Shown piece by piece: positions 1-8,084 of a stretch of 22,692 nt of DNA; position 1 is the first letter of the stretch; every line of letters starts with the position of its first letter. A model generated the notes under the pieces. The model did not search any database. It saw only the letters and a program-made list of their open reading frames with translations, and had not been told where the DNA came from. The stretch comes from Collimonas sp. UBA1456 (GTDB taxonomy: Bacteria; Pseudomonadota; Gammaproteobacteria; Burkholderiales; Burkholderiaceae_D): positions 1 to 22,692 of the forward strand of contig DCSW01000086.1 of NCBI GenBank assembly GCA_002325825.1, given 5' to 3'. A program made the translations under genes and the position numbers.

Positions 1-203
1 CGAAATATCGAACATATTTTCAAAAGATTTTAAACAGGTTCTTAGCCTGGAAATATTATGCGGCGCTGCAACATAATGTTTCAAACTTGAATCGCAAGAC
101 GTTTTCGATTTTCCTGGCGGCAATTTTACAATTGCTGGACTTGCTTCGTTAAAATTCTGGGATCTGCATAAATCGATAACATTGTTTCGGGTAATATTCA
201 AAT
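1..203. other. Intergenic region upstream of surE, no gene seen
   Basis: This AT-rich stretch has no convincing reading frame and no RNA gene that I recognise. A promoter-like pair sits near its right side: TTTACA at 125-130 and TAAAAT at 150-155, each matching five of six consensus bases, but with a long 19-base spacer. If used, it would give a leader of about 40 bases before surE. The region before 120 shows only weak short inverted repeats and may be the 3' flank of a gene outside the window. Confidence 0.4.
125..155 (+). promoter_or_regulatory. Candidate sigma-70 promoter for surE-pcm
   Basis: The -35-like TTTACA (125-130) and -10-like TAAAAT (150-155) are separated by 19 bases and lie about 50 bases before the surE start. 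Each box is good but the spacing is longer than the 17-base optimum, so this is a tentative call from sequence alone. Confidence 0.3.
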
Positions 204-941
204 ATGAAAATTCTGATCAGCAACGACGATGGTTATTTGGCGCCTGGCATCATCGCCCTGGCGAATGCTCTCGCCCCAATCGCAAAAATCGTTGTTGTGG
301 CGCCTGACAGCAATCGCTCCGGTTCTTCAAATTCTCTGACTTTGGATCGCCATTTATTTCTGCAACGGGCAAAAAACGGCTTCTATTTTGTGAACGGCAC
401 GCCATCTGACTGCGTGCATATTGCATTGACCGGGTTGCTTAATTTTCGCCCCGATCTAATTGTTTCGGGAATCAATCAGGGGCAGAATATGGGGGATGAC
501 ACGCTCTATTCCGGCACCGTAGCGGCAGCGACCGAGGGATTTCTGTTCGGTATCCCCGCTATCGCCTTCTCCCAGTTGGATAAAGGCTGGGATGAATTGG
601 ATAGCGCCGCCCGGGTGGCGCGTGATATTGTAGAGCGCCGTTTCAGCAATCTGCCCCAGCCTTATCTGTTGAACGTGAATATCCCGAATCTTCCTTACAA
701 CACGTTGAAACCGGTGCTGGCGACGCGTCTGGGCAAGCGGCATGAGTCGGAGCCTGTGATTCGGGATAAAGACCCGCATGGCCGCGACATCTACTGGATC
801 GGCCCACCGGGTGCTGCGCGTGACGCCGGCGCTGGCACCGATTTTCATGCGACCGCAAACGGCCATGTGTCGATTACGCCTCTGCAGGTCGATTTGACTC
901 ATTCGGCCCAAATGGCTGCGCTAAGCAGAGATTTGGCATGA
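204..941 (+). CDS. surE: 5'/3'-nucleotidase SurE
   Basis: SurE is a cytoplasmic metal-dependent phosphatase that removes phosphate from nucleoside 5'- and 3'-monophosphates and is linked to stationary-phase survival. The 245-residue protein opens with the family NDDG signature; Asp8 and Asp9, Ser39 (in RSGSSNS) and Asn91 (in SGINQG) match the known metal-binding set. The length is normal for the family (about 245-255). The stop codon overlaps the start of pcm in an ATGA junction, which implies translational coupling. It heads the conserved surE-pcm-nlpD-rpoS cluster. No lesion is visible. Confidence 0.96.
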   Translation: MKILISNDDGYLAPGIIALANALAPIAKIVVVAPDSNRSGSSNSLTLDRHLFLQRAKNGFYFVNGTPSDCVHIALTGLLNFRPDLIVSGINQGQNMGDDTLYSGTVAAATEGFLFGIPAIAFSQLDKGWDELDSAARVARDIVERRFSNLPQPYLLNVNIPNLPYNTLKPVLATRLGKRHESEPVIRDKDPHGRDIYWIGPPGAARDAGAGTDFHATANGHVSITPLQVDLTHSAQMAALSRDLA

Positions 942-1831
942 CCGACAAAGCTAAGCGTTTTCCGTTGCAACTATCTTCCGTGATCGACAAGAAGCCTGCC
1001 ACAGACCGCAGCAACCGTAGCGTGGCGATGCCGCAGACTGCGACCAAGAATATTGTCTGGGAATATTCCTGCAATACTGCGCGTGGCGTTGCTGTACCGT
1101 CGGTGTTGCTGTCCAATGCGGCGCCCGCCGTCAGCAAACCAATGTCGGGTCCGAGCGAGGCCGCCGGTCATGTTGAGCGCTCCAGTTTTATGGTCTCCGA
1201 TGGCGTGCGCAAAGCCATGGTGGCACGTGTCGCCAAGCAGGGCGTGACCGATGCTAAAGTGCTGGCAGCGATGGAAAATGTGCCGCGCCATATGTTCATG
1301 GAGCCTGGTTTGTCGAGCCAGGCGTACATCGATGCCTCTTTGCCGATTGGCCATCATCAAACCATTTCGCAACCGTATATCGTGGCGCGCATGATCGAAA
1401 TCATGCGCGCCAATTCCCACGGCGAGGTCTTGAACCGGGTACTTGAAATCGGCACCGGCTGCGGCTACCAAGCGGCTGTACTGTCTCAGATGGCACAAGA
1501 GGTTTATTCGATTGAACGCATCAAGTCGCTGCACGAGTTGGCGAGAAGCAACTTACGTCCGCTGCGCATAGCTAACATCCGTTTGTACTACGGAGATGGT
1601 ATGCTTGGGCTGCCGCAAGCAGCACCTTTCAATGGAATCATCTTGGCTGCAGCCGGGCTCGAGGTGCCGAGGGCATTATTGGATCAAATGACAATCGGTG
1701 GCCGCTTGGTGGCGCCGGTCGGTTCCCGTCATCAAGTACTGCAGCTCATCCGGCGGACAAGTAAATTTGATTGGAGCAGTACCACACTGGAAGACTGTCA
1801 TTTTGTACCGTTACGTGCCGGGACGATATGA
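938..1831 (+). CDS. pcm: Protein-L-isoaspartate O-methyltransferase
   Basis: This enzyme uses S-adenosylmethionine to methylate isoaspartyl residues in aged proteins and so starts their repair. The SAM-binding motif I, LEIGTGCGYQ, lies at about residues 169-178, the GDG motif near 219-221, and the substrate-side segment containing ISQPYIVARM at about 143-152. The protein is 297 residues, longer than the usual 210-220, because about 80 residues precede the catalytic domain. That extension is low in recognisable motifs; similar ones occur in other betaproteobacterial Pcm proteins. The start overlaps the surE stop by four bases, which supports the upstream start, although a shorter product from an internal ATG cannot be excluded. 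Confidence 0.93.
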   Translation: MTDKAKRFPLQLSSVIDKKPATDRSNRSVAMPQTATKNIVWEYSCNTARGVAVPSVLLSNAAPAVSKPMSGPSEAAGHVERSSFMVSDGVRKAMVARVAKQGVTDAKVLAAMENVPRHMFMEPGLSSQAYIDASLPIGHHQTISQPYIVARMIEIMRANSHGEVLNRVLEIGTGCGYQAAVLSQMAQEVYSIERIKSLHELARSNLRPLRIANIRLYYGDGMLGLPQAAPFNGIILAAAGLEVPRALLDQMTIGGRLVAPVGSRHQVLQLIRRTSKFDWSSTTLEDCHFVPLRAGTI

Positions 1832-1884
1832 GCGATGTTGTGTTATGCAAGATCATTTGACGAATAATCAGCGATAACGTCGCA

Positions 1885-1890
1885 TATACT
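1885..1890 (+). promoter_or_regulatory. Candidate -10 element just before nlpD
   Basis: TATACT matches five of six bases of the sigma-70 -10 box and ends only seven bases before the nlpD ATG, so a transcript from it would start at or one base before the start codon. No good -35 box lies 16-18 bases upstream; TTGACG at 1857-1862 is too far (22 bases). Confidence 0.3.
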
Positions 1891-1897
1891 AAATGTA

Positions 1898-2875
1898 ATG
1901 AGAATGAAGAAAGTTCACTTTATAGTCCTGGGAGTGTTGATTGGTACGCTTGTTGCATGCACTACTCCGCGTACTCTCGCGCCGGTCGTTGACCGTCGGC
2001 CGGGCGTCGCCACTGCCACTTCTAGCGCCACACCGGAGACGCCAAAAGTACTCGAACGACGTGGTTATTACACTGTAAAGAAAGGCGATACCTTGTACCG
2101 GATCGCACTGGAATTCGGGAAAAGTTATCGCGATCTCGTGGCCTGGAACAAGCTGAAAGATGCCAGCGATATCAAAGTTGATCAAATGTTGGTGATGGCG
2201 CCACCTGATTCAGGCTCTGCGCCTGCCAGTGGCGGGCAAATCGGTAATATGACAACAGAATCAGGAGTTGAGGTGCGTTTTCTGAGTTCTGCGCCATCGG
2301 CGGTGGCTGCCAATGGTGGCAACAAGAGCGCGCCACGCGGCGATAAACGTTTTTATTCCGATAGCGCGCTGGCCGAGTTGCAGAAGCCAGACTCAGGGCC
2401 GTCGATAGAGATACCGAAAACGGTGGACAAGACACCAGTTACGCCGGCGGTAGTGCAGCCAGCCGTGGCGGCTGCGGTAGCGACATCGGGTTCTGCCGGT
2501 GACGATGAGGGTTGGGTTGACTGGATGTGGCCTACCGCAGGCAATCTGCTGGGAACTTTCGATGCCGGCAAAAAGGGCATCGATATCGCTGGCAAGCCAG
2601 GCCAGGCGGTATTAGCGGCGGCCGGCGGCAAGGTGATGTACGCGGGCAGCGGCATTCGTGGATATGGTAATTTGCTAATCATTAAACATACCAGTAGCTT
2701 ATTATCCGCTTACGCGCATAATAAGACCATATTGGTGAAAGAAGGTCAGCCTGTCGGCAGGGGACAGAAAATTGCTGAAATGGGAAATTCGGATAGCGAT
2801 ACGGTCAAATTGCATTTCGAAATTCGTCAACAAGGCAAACCTGTCGATCCATCAAAATTTTTACCTAGTCGATAA
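1898..2875 (+). CDS. nlpD: Lipoprotein NlpD, LysM and degenerate M23 (LytM) domains
   Basis: NlpD is an outer-membrane lipoprotein that activates cell-wall amidases at the division site. The 325-residue product has a lipoprotein signal with lipobox LVAC and lipidated Cys21, a LysM peptidoglycan-binding domain at about 57-101, a low-complexity linker, and a C-terminal LytM/M23 domain from about 210. In that domain the first zinc-ligand motif is replaced by GIDIAG while HFEIR is kept, as expected for the non-catalytic NlpD/EnvC activators. There is no clear Shine-Dalgarno sequence before the ATG at 1898, and an ATG two codons on is an alternative. The stop TAA is directly followed by the former rpoS ATG at 2876. 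Confidence 0.93.
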   Translation: MRMKKVHFIVLGVLIGTLVACTTPRTLAPVVDRRPGVATATSSATPETPKVLERRGYYTVKKGDTLYRIALEFGKSYRDLVAWNKLKDASDIKVDQMLVMAPPDSGSAPASGGQIGNMTTESGVEVRFLSSAPSAVAANGGNKSAPRGDKRFYSDSALAELQKPDSGPSIEIPKTVDKTPVTPAVVQPAVAAAVATSGSAGDDEGWVDWMWPTAGNLLGTFDAGKKGIDIAGKPGQAVLAAAGGKVMYAGSGIRGYGNLLIIKHTSSLLSAYAHNKTILVKEGQPVGRGQKIAEMGNSDSDTVKLHFEIRQQGKPVDPSKFLPSR

Positions 2876-3984
2876 ATGATCAAGCGGCCGATAGGGAATT
2901 AGGACGAACAGCATAGCGTATCATCGGAAAATCTTGCCGAGGATATGCATGACGAAGACGATGTTGATGCTGCCGGCGCAGAAGTCGATGCAGCTGACTA
3001 GGAGCATGTTGTCGTCGTCGACGTCGAAGAATTTAGTAACGTATTGGCGGCGGAGCTGTCGATCGAAACCACGCAGCGCTACCTGAACCAGATCGGCACC
3101 CGACCGCTATTATCCTTGACCAAGGAAGTACATTTTTCCTACACTTGCCAAGCAAGATAATTTCAAAGCGCGACAAAAAATGATCGAGAACAAATTGCGG
3201 CTGGTTATGCTCGATCACAAAGCACTGCATCAATCGTGGCCTGGCCTTGCTCGATCTGATCGAGGAGGGCAATCTGGGCCTGATGCGCACAATCGACAAG
3301 TTCGATTCAGAACGCGGTTTTCGTTTTCGATCTATTCGACCTGATGGATACGCCAAAGCATCAAGCGCGCCATCCTGAACCAGGCGTGAATGGTGATGTT
3401 GCCGGTGCATATGGTGTGTGTGAATTGAACCAGATACTACACGCGAAATATCACCTGGAAGCGCCGTATCACGACGGCAAAGACGCTACTATTGAAGATA
3501 TCGACCATCTGGTCGATCGCGTAGTCGAAGATGTGCAGATGTACTGGCACTATCGGAACATGCGACATCGCTGGATGCGCTATTAGATCAGGACCCGCCG
3601 GCCAGTCTGATGGATTTGCTGTCGAGTGCAACCGAAGAAAATTCGAATTCCTGCGCCGAGCAGCAGTAAATGTCGATCCTGGTGCGGGTCTGGCTGAAAA
3701 AGCTGACCGGCAAGCAGTGCAACGTGATCATGCGCCGTTTCGGCCTCGATAACGACGATCCGTCGACACTAGAAGAGCTGGCTGAGGAGATTGGCGTCAC
3801 GCGTGAGCGGGTGCGGCAGATTCAGCAAGAAGCGTTGCTCAAGTTTAAACGTTTGCTGGGTGCAAAAGACGTCGGCAAGGACTCTTGCCTTTATGATCCT
3901 GTGGCGGGTGTGCATAGCTCTATAATTTCACGCTATTTTTTCAATCCCAATTCCACGCCGCACATGTCGGGCGGTTACCACTAA
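2876..3984 (+). pseudogene. rpoS: RNA polymerase sigma factor RpoS, heavily degraded
   Basis: Reading across frames gives a recognisable RpoS: an acidic N-terminus, then YLNQIGTRPL, KARQKMIENKLRLV, ALLDLIEEGNLGLM, WIRQSIKRAILNQA, LALSEHATSLD, and region 4 with TLEELAEEIGVTRERVRQIQ. The original start is probably ATG 2876, abutting the nlpD stop. Visible lesions are TAG at 2900-2902 (codon 9), TAG at 2999-3001, frameshifts near 3140, 3213, 3326 (loss of one T), 3420 (extra GT in a GT run) and 3542, TGA at 3342-3344 where Trp is expected, TGA at 3387-3389 where Arg is expected, and TAA at 3667-3669. The longest open pieces are 3344-3586 and 3670-3984. Similarity to RpoS fades after about 3890; the last frame stays open to 3984. 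No functional sigma factor can be made. Confidence 0.93.
3921..3926 (+). promoter_or_regulatory. Candidate -10 box upstream of rlmD
   Basis: A perfect TATAAT lies about 70 bases before the rlmD start, in the DNA just after the rpoS remnant. There is no recognisable -35 at the expected spacing, so this is only a candidate for how rlmD is expressed now that rpoS has decayed. Confidence 0.3.
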
Positions 3985-3995
3985 TTTGGGTTTCT

Positions 3996-5345
3996 ATGCG
4001 ACAAGATAATATCGATATCAAATCCCTCGACATGGATGCACGCGGGATTGGCCATCTACAAAATGAAGATGGAACCCAGGGCAAGGTCATTTTTGTCGAA
4101 GGCGCTTTGCCTGGCGAGCGAGTCAGTTTCCAATCTTATCGCAAGAAACCGAAATGGGAGGCGGCTACCATGACCTCATTGCATAGTGAGTCGGTATTGC
4201 GGGTCAAGCCGCATTGTGTCGTGTTCGGCATCTGTGGCGGCTGCGCGATGCAACACCTTGAGTCGACGGCACAGGTCGCTGTCAAGCAGCGGGTGCTGGA
4301 AGATAATTTATGGCACATCGGTAAGGTCAGGGCTGAAACCATGTTACGGCCTATTTACGGCCCGACCTGGGGCTATCGCTATCGCGCCCGAATTTCTGTG
4401 CGCAACGTGCCCAAAAAGGGTGGGGTATTGATTGGTTTTCATGAGCGAAAATCCTCGTTCATCACCGATATGAAAACCTGCGAGATTCTGTCGGAGAATG
4501 TATCCGCGATGCTGGTGCCATTGCGCCACTTGATCGGTTCGCTGAGTCTGATCAATCACATCCCTCAGATTGAGCTGGCAGTTGGGGAAGGGCTGGAGGG
4601 TAAGATTACGGCACTCGTACTGCGCATCATGGCGTCGCCTACCGCAGACGATGAAGTTAAGCTGAGGGCATTCGCCGATAAATATCGAGTTCACTGGTGG
4701 TTTCAGACAGGTGGCCCGGACACCGCTTATCCCTTCCATCCGGAGCAAGCTGACTTATATTACATCTTACCGGAGTTCGGCGTGCGCATGCCGTTTAAAC
4801 CGACCGATTTCACCCAAATCAATCACCAGATCAACCGGGTTTTGGTGGCGCGTGCGCTGCGTTTGCTGGATGTACAGCCGGGTGAGCGGGTCGCTGACCT
4901 GTTTTGTGGCTTGGGTAATTTTACGTTGCCATTGGCGACGCAGGGGTGCGAGGTGGTCGGTATCGAAGGTAGCCGGGCGCTGATTGAGCGTGCCGGAAAA
5001 AATGCCGAAGTCAATAGTTTATCTGCTAAAACCACTTTCTATTGCCGGAATCTGTTCGAAGTGATGGTTGCCGATCTAGTTGCGCTTGGCAAGTTTGAGC
5101 GGATGCTAATCGATCCGCCGCGTGATGGCGCAGCGGCAGTATGCGATGCGATTGTCGCTCTGGCGGCACTGGATCCGTCATTGATGCCGGCCAGGATCGT
5201 TTATGTGTCGTGCAACCCGTCCACCTTGGCGCGCGATGCCGGCACCTTGATCGCCGGCGGTTATCGTTTGAGCCAGGCCGGCGTTATCAACATGTTCCCG
5301 CACACGGCGCACATTGAGTCGATTGCAGTATTCGATTTGCCTTGA
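3996..5345 (+). CDS. rlmD: 23S rRNA (uracil(1939)-C5)-methyltransferase RlmD
   Basis: RlmD methylates U1939 of 23S rRNA using S-adenosylmethionine and carries a 4Fe-4S cluster. The 449-residue protein has an N-terminal TRAM RNA-binding domain (about 1-60). The cluster ligands are Cys74, Cys80, Cys83 and Cys162. The SAM site VADLFCGLGNF is at about 299-309, followed by IDPPRDG at 372-378. The catalytic nucleophile is Cys406 in VSCNPSTLARD, and the general base is Glu441 in the HIES segment. All key residues are present and the length is normal. It sits immediately downstream of the broken rpoS and converges with the minus-strand gene at 5405-6106. Confidence 0.95.
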   Translation: MRQDNIDIKSLDMDARGIGHLQNEDGTQGKVIFVEGALPGERVSFQSYRKKPKWEAATMTSLHSESVLRVKPHCVVFGICGGCAMQHLESTAQVAVKQRVLEDNLWHIGKVRAETMLRPIYGPTWGYRYRARISVRNVPKKGGVLIGFHERKSSFITDMKTCEILSENVSAMLVPLRHLIGSLSLINHIPQIELAVGEGLEGKITALVLRIMASPTADDEVKLRAFADKYRVHWWFQTGGPDTAYPFHPEQADLYYILPEFGVRMPFKPTDFTQINHQINRVLVARALRLLDVQPGERVADLFCGLGNFTLPLATQGCEVVGIEGSRALIERAGKNAEVNSLSAKTTFYCRNLFEVMVADLVALGKFERMLIDPPRDGAAAVCDAIVALAALDPSLMPARIVYVSCNPSTLARDAGTLIAGGYRLSQAGVINMFPHTAHIESIAVFDLP

Positions 5346-5364
5346 TTGTTGACGTCGAATGCAA

Positions 5365-5388
5365 AAAATCTGACTTGCGTCGGATTTT
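5365..5388. terminator. Shared hairpin terminator between convergent genes
   Basis: AAAATCTGAC (5365-5374) pairs with GTCGGATTTT (5379-5388) around the loop TTGC, giving a 10-bp stem with one wobble pair. The A-rich left arm and T-rich right arm provide a short U-run in either direction, so it can serve both rlmD and the minus-strand gene. Confidence 0.65.
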
Positions 5389-5404
5389 CATTGTCAGCTA
5401 CGGT

Positions 5405-6106
5405 TTAGTTGCGGTTACCGCCGAAAATGCCAAGCAGCGACAGCAGGTTGACAAAAATGTTATAGACGTCAAGATACAAGCTTAACGTTGCTGATATGTA
5501 ATTTTTTTCGCCGCCATTGATGATGCGCTGAACATCGTAGATGATGTAAGCCGTGAAAATCACGATAGCCATTGCCGATATCGCCAGGTAAGATTCGGTG
5601 ATCTGCAGAAAAACGTTCGCCAACGAAGCCAGTAGCAGTACCACAATACCGGCGAAAAGCCATTTGCCAAAGCTTAAAAAATCGCGCTTGCTAACGGTTG
5701 CAATGCTTGCCATAACGACAAAAACACTCGCCGTGCCGCCAAAAGCCATCATGATCAACGCTGCCCCGTTGGAATAGCCACCTAGCATATGCCCGATCAG
5801 GCGTGATAGCATCAGCCCCATGAAAAAGGTGAAGCAAAGTAGCAGCAGGATACCCCAGCAGGTATTTTTTGTCTTTTCAATTGCATAAAAGAAGCCAAAT
5901 GCGACGACCATGAAGCCGATGAGACCGATCAGCAGGCTGTCGCGGAAGAAGCTGAAGTTCATTTGAATGCCAAGCCACGCGCCCACAATTGTTGGCAGCA
6001 TGGACAGTGCGAGCAGCCAATATGTATTGCGTAGCACGCGATGCTGAGCGCTCAATATGGTGCCTCCCCGCACGCAAATCTGGATCTGTTGTGGGTTTTG
6101 GCTCAT
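5405..6106 (-). CDS. Bax inhibitor-1/YccA family inner-membrane protein
   Basis: This is a 233-residue, very hydrophobic protein with about seven predicted membrane segments. It carries the C-terminal signature of the Bax inhibitor-1 family: a YDVQRI motif followed by a segment ending in SLYLDVYNIFVNLL. Family members include E. coli YccA, which is bound by and modulates the FtsH protease, and YbhL. The exact role here is not known from sequence. An AAGGAG ribosome-binding site lies about eight bases before the ATG. The gene is transcribed alone on the minus strand between rlmD and ndk. The possible FtsH link is notable because hflK and hflC, also FtsH partners, are in this window. Confidence 0.9.
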   Translation of the reverse strand: MSQNPQQIQICVRGGTILSAQHRVLRNTYWLLALSMLPTIVGAWLGIQMNFSFFRDSLLIGLIGFMVVAFGFFYAIEKTKNTCWGILLLLCFTFFMGLMLSRLIGHMLGGYSNGAALIMMAFGGTASVFVVMASIATVSKRDFLSFGKWLFAGIVVLLLASLANVFLQITESYLAISAMAIVIFTAYIIYDVQRIINGGEKNYISATLSLYLDVYNIFVNLLSLLGIFGGNRN

Positions 6107-6354
6107 AGAAGGACTCCTTTGAAAATTTCAAAAATAGCAAACTATTGCGATCATAGCACTTTAGCATGACGTGCTTACGCTTACATCAGCGCCACAAAAC
6201 GTCAAAGTGGCTCTGTACAATCCAACTCTTGATTTTTCCTAGTTTTGATAATTCTGTATAGGTGTTTCGTGTTAAAATTGAAGAATAACTGAATTGTAAA
6301 ACACTCATACTTAAGTAAGCATTTTAACCTCTTCATTTTATATGAGCCTTTTAG
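6107..6354. promoter_or_regulatory. Divergent AT-rich promoter region
   Basis: This 248-base spacer separates the divergent membrane-protein gene and ndk and has no reading frame of note. On the minus strand, TATGAT (complement of 6150-6155) is a plausible -10 box about 44 bases before the ATG. A perfect inverted repeat TTTGAAA-A-TTTCAAA (6118-6132) overlaps the 5' end of that gene's ribosome-binding region and could be an operator. On the plus side there are TTGAT-like and TATA-like boxes (6229-6278), but their spacing is poor, so I cannot fix the ndk promoter. Confidence 0.45.
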
Positions 6355-6783
6355 ATGGCAATTGAACTAACCCTGTCGATTATCAAGCCGGACGCAGTCG
6401 CAAAAAACGTAATCGGTCAAATTTATACTCGCTTTGAAAATGCTGGCCTGAAAATCGTTGCTGCTCGCATGACGCACCTGTCGCGTGAAGAAGCTGAAGG
6501 CTTCTACGCGGCTCATCGCGATCGTCCTTTCTTCAAGGATCTGGTTGATTTCATGATCTCCGGCCCAGTGATCATCCAAGCGCTGGAAGGCGAAAACGCA
6601 GTATTGAAGCACCGAGACCTAATGGGCGCAACCGATCCTAAGAAAGCAGAAAAAGGTACTATCCGTGCCGATTTCGCTGATTCCATCGATGCAAATGCAG
6701 TGCATGGTTCGGATGCGGTTGAAGCAGCGAAAGTTGAAATCGCTTACTTCTTCCCAGCTGCCCAAGTTACACGCCAACTTTAA
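6355..6783 (+). CDS. ndk: Nucleoside diphosphate kinase
   Basis: Ndk transfers the gamma phosphate of ATP to nucleoside diphosphates through a phosphohistidine and so balances the NTP and dNTP pools. The protein is 142 residues, the normal bacterial length. The catalytic His117 lies in NAVHGSDA, and the nucleotide-binding residues near the N-terminus (IIKPDAV) and at Arg104 are present. The end of the gene, including the stop codon, forms the stem-loop at 6769-6807. A strong Shine-Dalgarno sequence is not visible. Confidence 0.97.
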   Translation: MAIELTLSIIKPDAVAKNVIGQIYTRFENAGLKIVAARMTHLSREEAEGFYAAHRDRPFFKDLVDFMISGPVIIQALEGENAVLKHRDLMGATDPKKAEKGTIRADFADSIDANAVHGSDAVEAAKVEIAYFFPAAQVTRQL

Positions 6784-6807
6784 TTAAATTAATTGAAGTT
6801 GGCGTGT
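6769..6807 (+). terminator. Long stem-loop spanning the ndk stop codon
   Basis: ACACGCCAACTT (6769-6780) pairs perfectly with AAGTTGGCGTGT (6796-6807). The pairing continues inward through a T-G wobble and AATT/AATT to a 5-base loop (6786-6790), giving a 17-bp stem. The left arm is the last codons of ndk and the stop codon lies within the stem. There is no U-tract after it, so it may be a stabilising or processing hairpin or an attenuator before rlmN rather than a classic terminator. Confidence 0.45.
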
Positions 6808-6908
6808 TGTGGCGGTAGAGTGGGCGTGGAATGCCTGCGAGAATGCAGTGATATATCTGCTGAGCGGGTGTCTCGTACTCAGCCTGCGATATAAAGAGTG
6901 AAAATACA

Positions 6909-8084
6909 ATGACTGCCCTCGTCAACCTACTGGATCTGGATCCCGCGCAACTGACCGCATATTGCGGCGAGTTGGGGGAGAAGCCATTCCACGCCAAACA
7001 ATTATTGCGCTGGATTCATCAATTCGGCGCACACGATTTTGACGTAATGACCGATTTGGCCAAGTCATTGCGCGACAAGTTGGCGGCTCGTGCATTTATC
7101 GTTCCGCCAGCTGTGATCAGTGACCACAGTTCGTCCGACGGCACGCGCAAATGGCTGTTGGATGTCGGTCAAGGTAATGCGGTAGAAACCGTGTTCATTC
7201 CAGAAAAAAATCGCGGCACGCTATGCATTTCGACGCAAGCTGGCTGTGCCGTGAATTGCCGTTTTTGTTCAACCGGTAAACAGGGCTTCAGCCGCAATTT
7301 GAGCGTCGGGGCAATCATCGGCCAGCTTTGGGTGGCTGAGTCCGAATTGCGTAAGTCGAAGGGTATCGAGCCGGGACGCAGGGGGGAGCGCCAGATCACC
7401 AACGTGGTGATGATGGGAATGGGCGAGCCGCTGTTAAATTACGGGCCGACGGTTACCGCACTCAAGCTGATGCTAGACGATAACGCGTATGGTTTGTCGC
7501 GTCGCCGCGTGACCTTGTCGACCAGCGGCGTGGTACCGATGATAGATAAGCTGTCGCAGGATTGTGCGGTGGCAATGGCGATCTCGCTACACGCCTCAAA
7601 TGATACGTTGCGCGATGGCCTGGTGCCGCTGAACAAGAAATATCCGTTGCGTGAACTGATGGCCGCTTGCAAGCGCTATTTGGAATTCGCGCCGCGCGAC
7701 TTCATTACCTTTGAATACTGCATGCTCGACGATATCAACGATACTGATGTCCATGCTCGCGAGTTGATCGTGCTGGTGCAAGGGCATGCGGGCAGCCCAG
7801 CCGTGCCATGCAAATTTAATCTGATTCCATTCAATCCGTTCCCGGAGTCTGGTTTGAAGCGCTCGAAGAATTCGCGTATCAAAACATTCGCGCAGATATT
7901 GATGGATGCGGGAATCGTCACCACTGTGCGCAAGACGCGTGGTGTCGATATCGACGCCGCATGCGGCCAGTTGGCCGGCGAAGTGCAGGATCGGACGCGC
8001 GTGCAAGAGCGTATGCAGAAAATGACCGAATATCAGCAGAAATTCGGGAAAAACTTTGACCGTATCATCGAGGTGTCTCGATGA
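6909..8084 (+). CDS. rlmN: Dual-specificity 23S rRNA/tRNA adenine-C2 methyltransferase RlmN
   Basis: RlmN is a radical-SAM enzyme that makes 2-methyladenosine at A2503 of 23S rRNA and at position 37 of some tRNAs. The 391-residue protein has the radical-SAM cluster motif CX3CX2C at Cys113, Cys117 and Cys120, the SAM-binding GMGEPLLN near 170-177, and the methyl-accepting catalytic Cys352 near the C-terminus in DAACGQLAGE. All are intact. Its stop overlaps the original start of pilW (ATGA at 8081-8084). It begins the long co-oriented run that continues through der. Confidence 0.96.
   Translation: MTALVNLLDLDPAQLTAYCGELGEKPFHAKQLLRWIHQFGAHDFDVMTDLAKSLRDKLAARAFIVPPAVISDHSSSDGTRKWLLDVGQGNAVETVFIPEKNRGTLCISTQAGCAVNCRFCSTGKQGFSRNLSVGAIIGQLWVAESELRKSKGIEPGRRGERQITNVVMMGMGEPLLNYGPTVTALKLMLDDNAYGLSRRRVTLSTSGVVPMIDKLSQDCAVAMAISLHASNDTLRDGLVPLNKKYPLRELMAACKRYLEFAPRDFITFEYCMLDDINDTDVHARELIVLVQGHAGSPAVPCKFNLIPFNPFPESGLKRSKNSRIKTFAQILMDAGIVTTVRKTRGVDIDAACGQLAGEVQDRTRVQERMQKMTEYQQKFGKNFDRIIEVSR

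Noticed and set aside
1..203. Possible small RNA or riboswitch upstream of surE
   Set aside because: Only short weak stems are visible and no known leader motif or terminator is present; a promoter is the most that can be supported.
3344..3586. An independent 80-residue open frame
   Set aside because: Its middle part matches the segment of RpoS around LNQILHAKYHLEA; the start lies in a region out of frame with the gene, so it is a pseudogene fragment.
3670..3984. A separate small sigma-factor-like gene encoding region 4 only
   Set aside because: It continues the rpoS homology directly after an in-frame TAA with no ribosome-binding site, so it is best read as the 3' part of the pseudogene.
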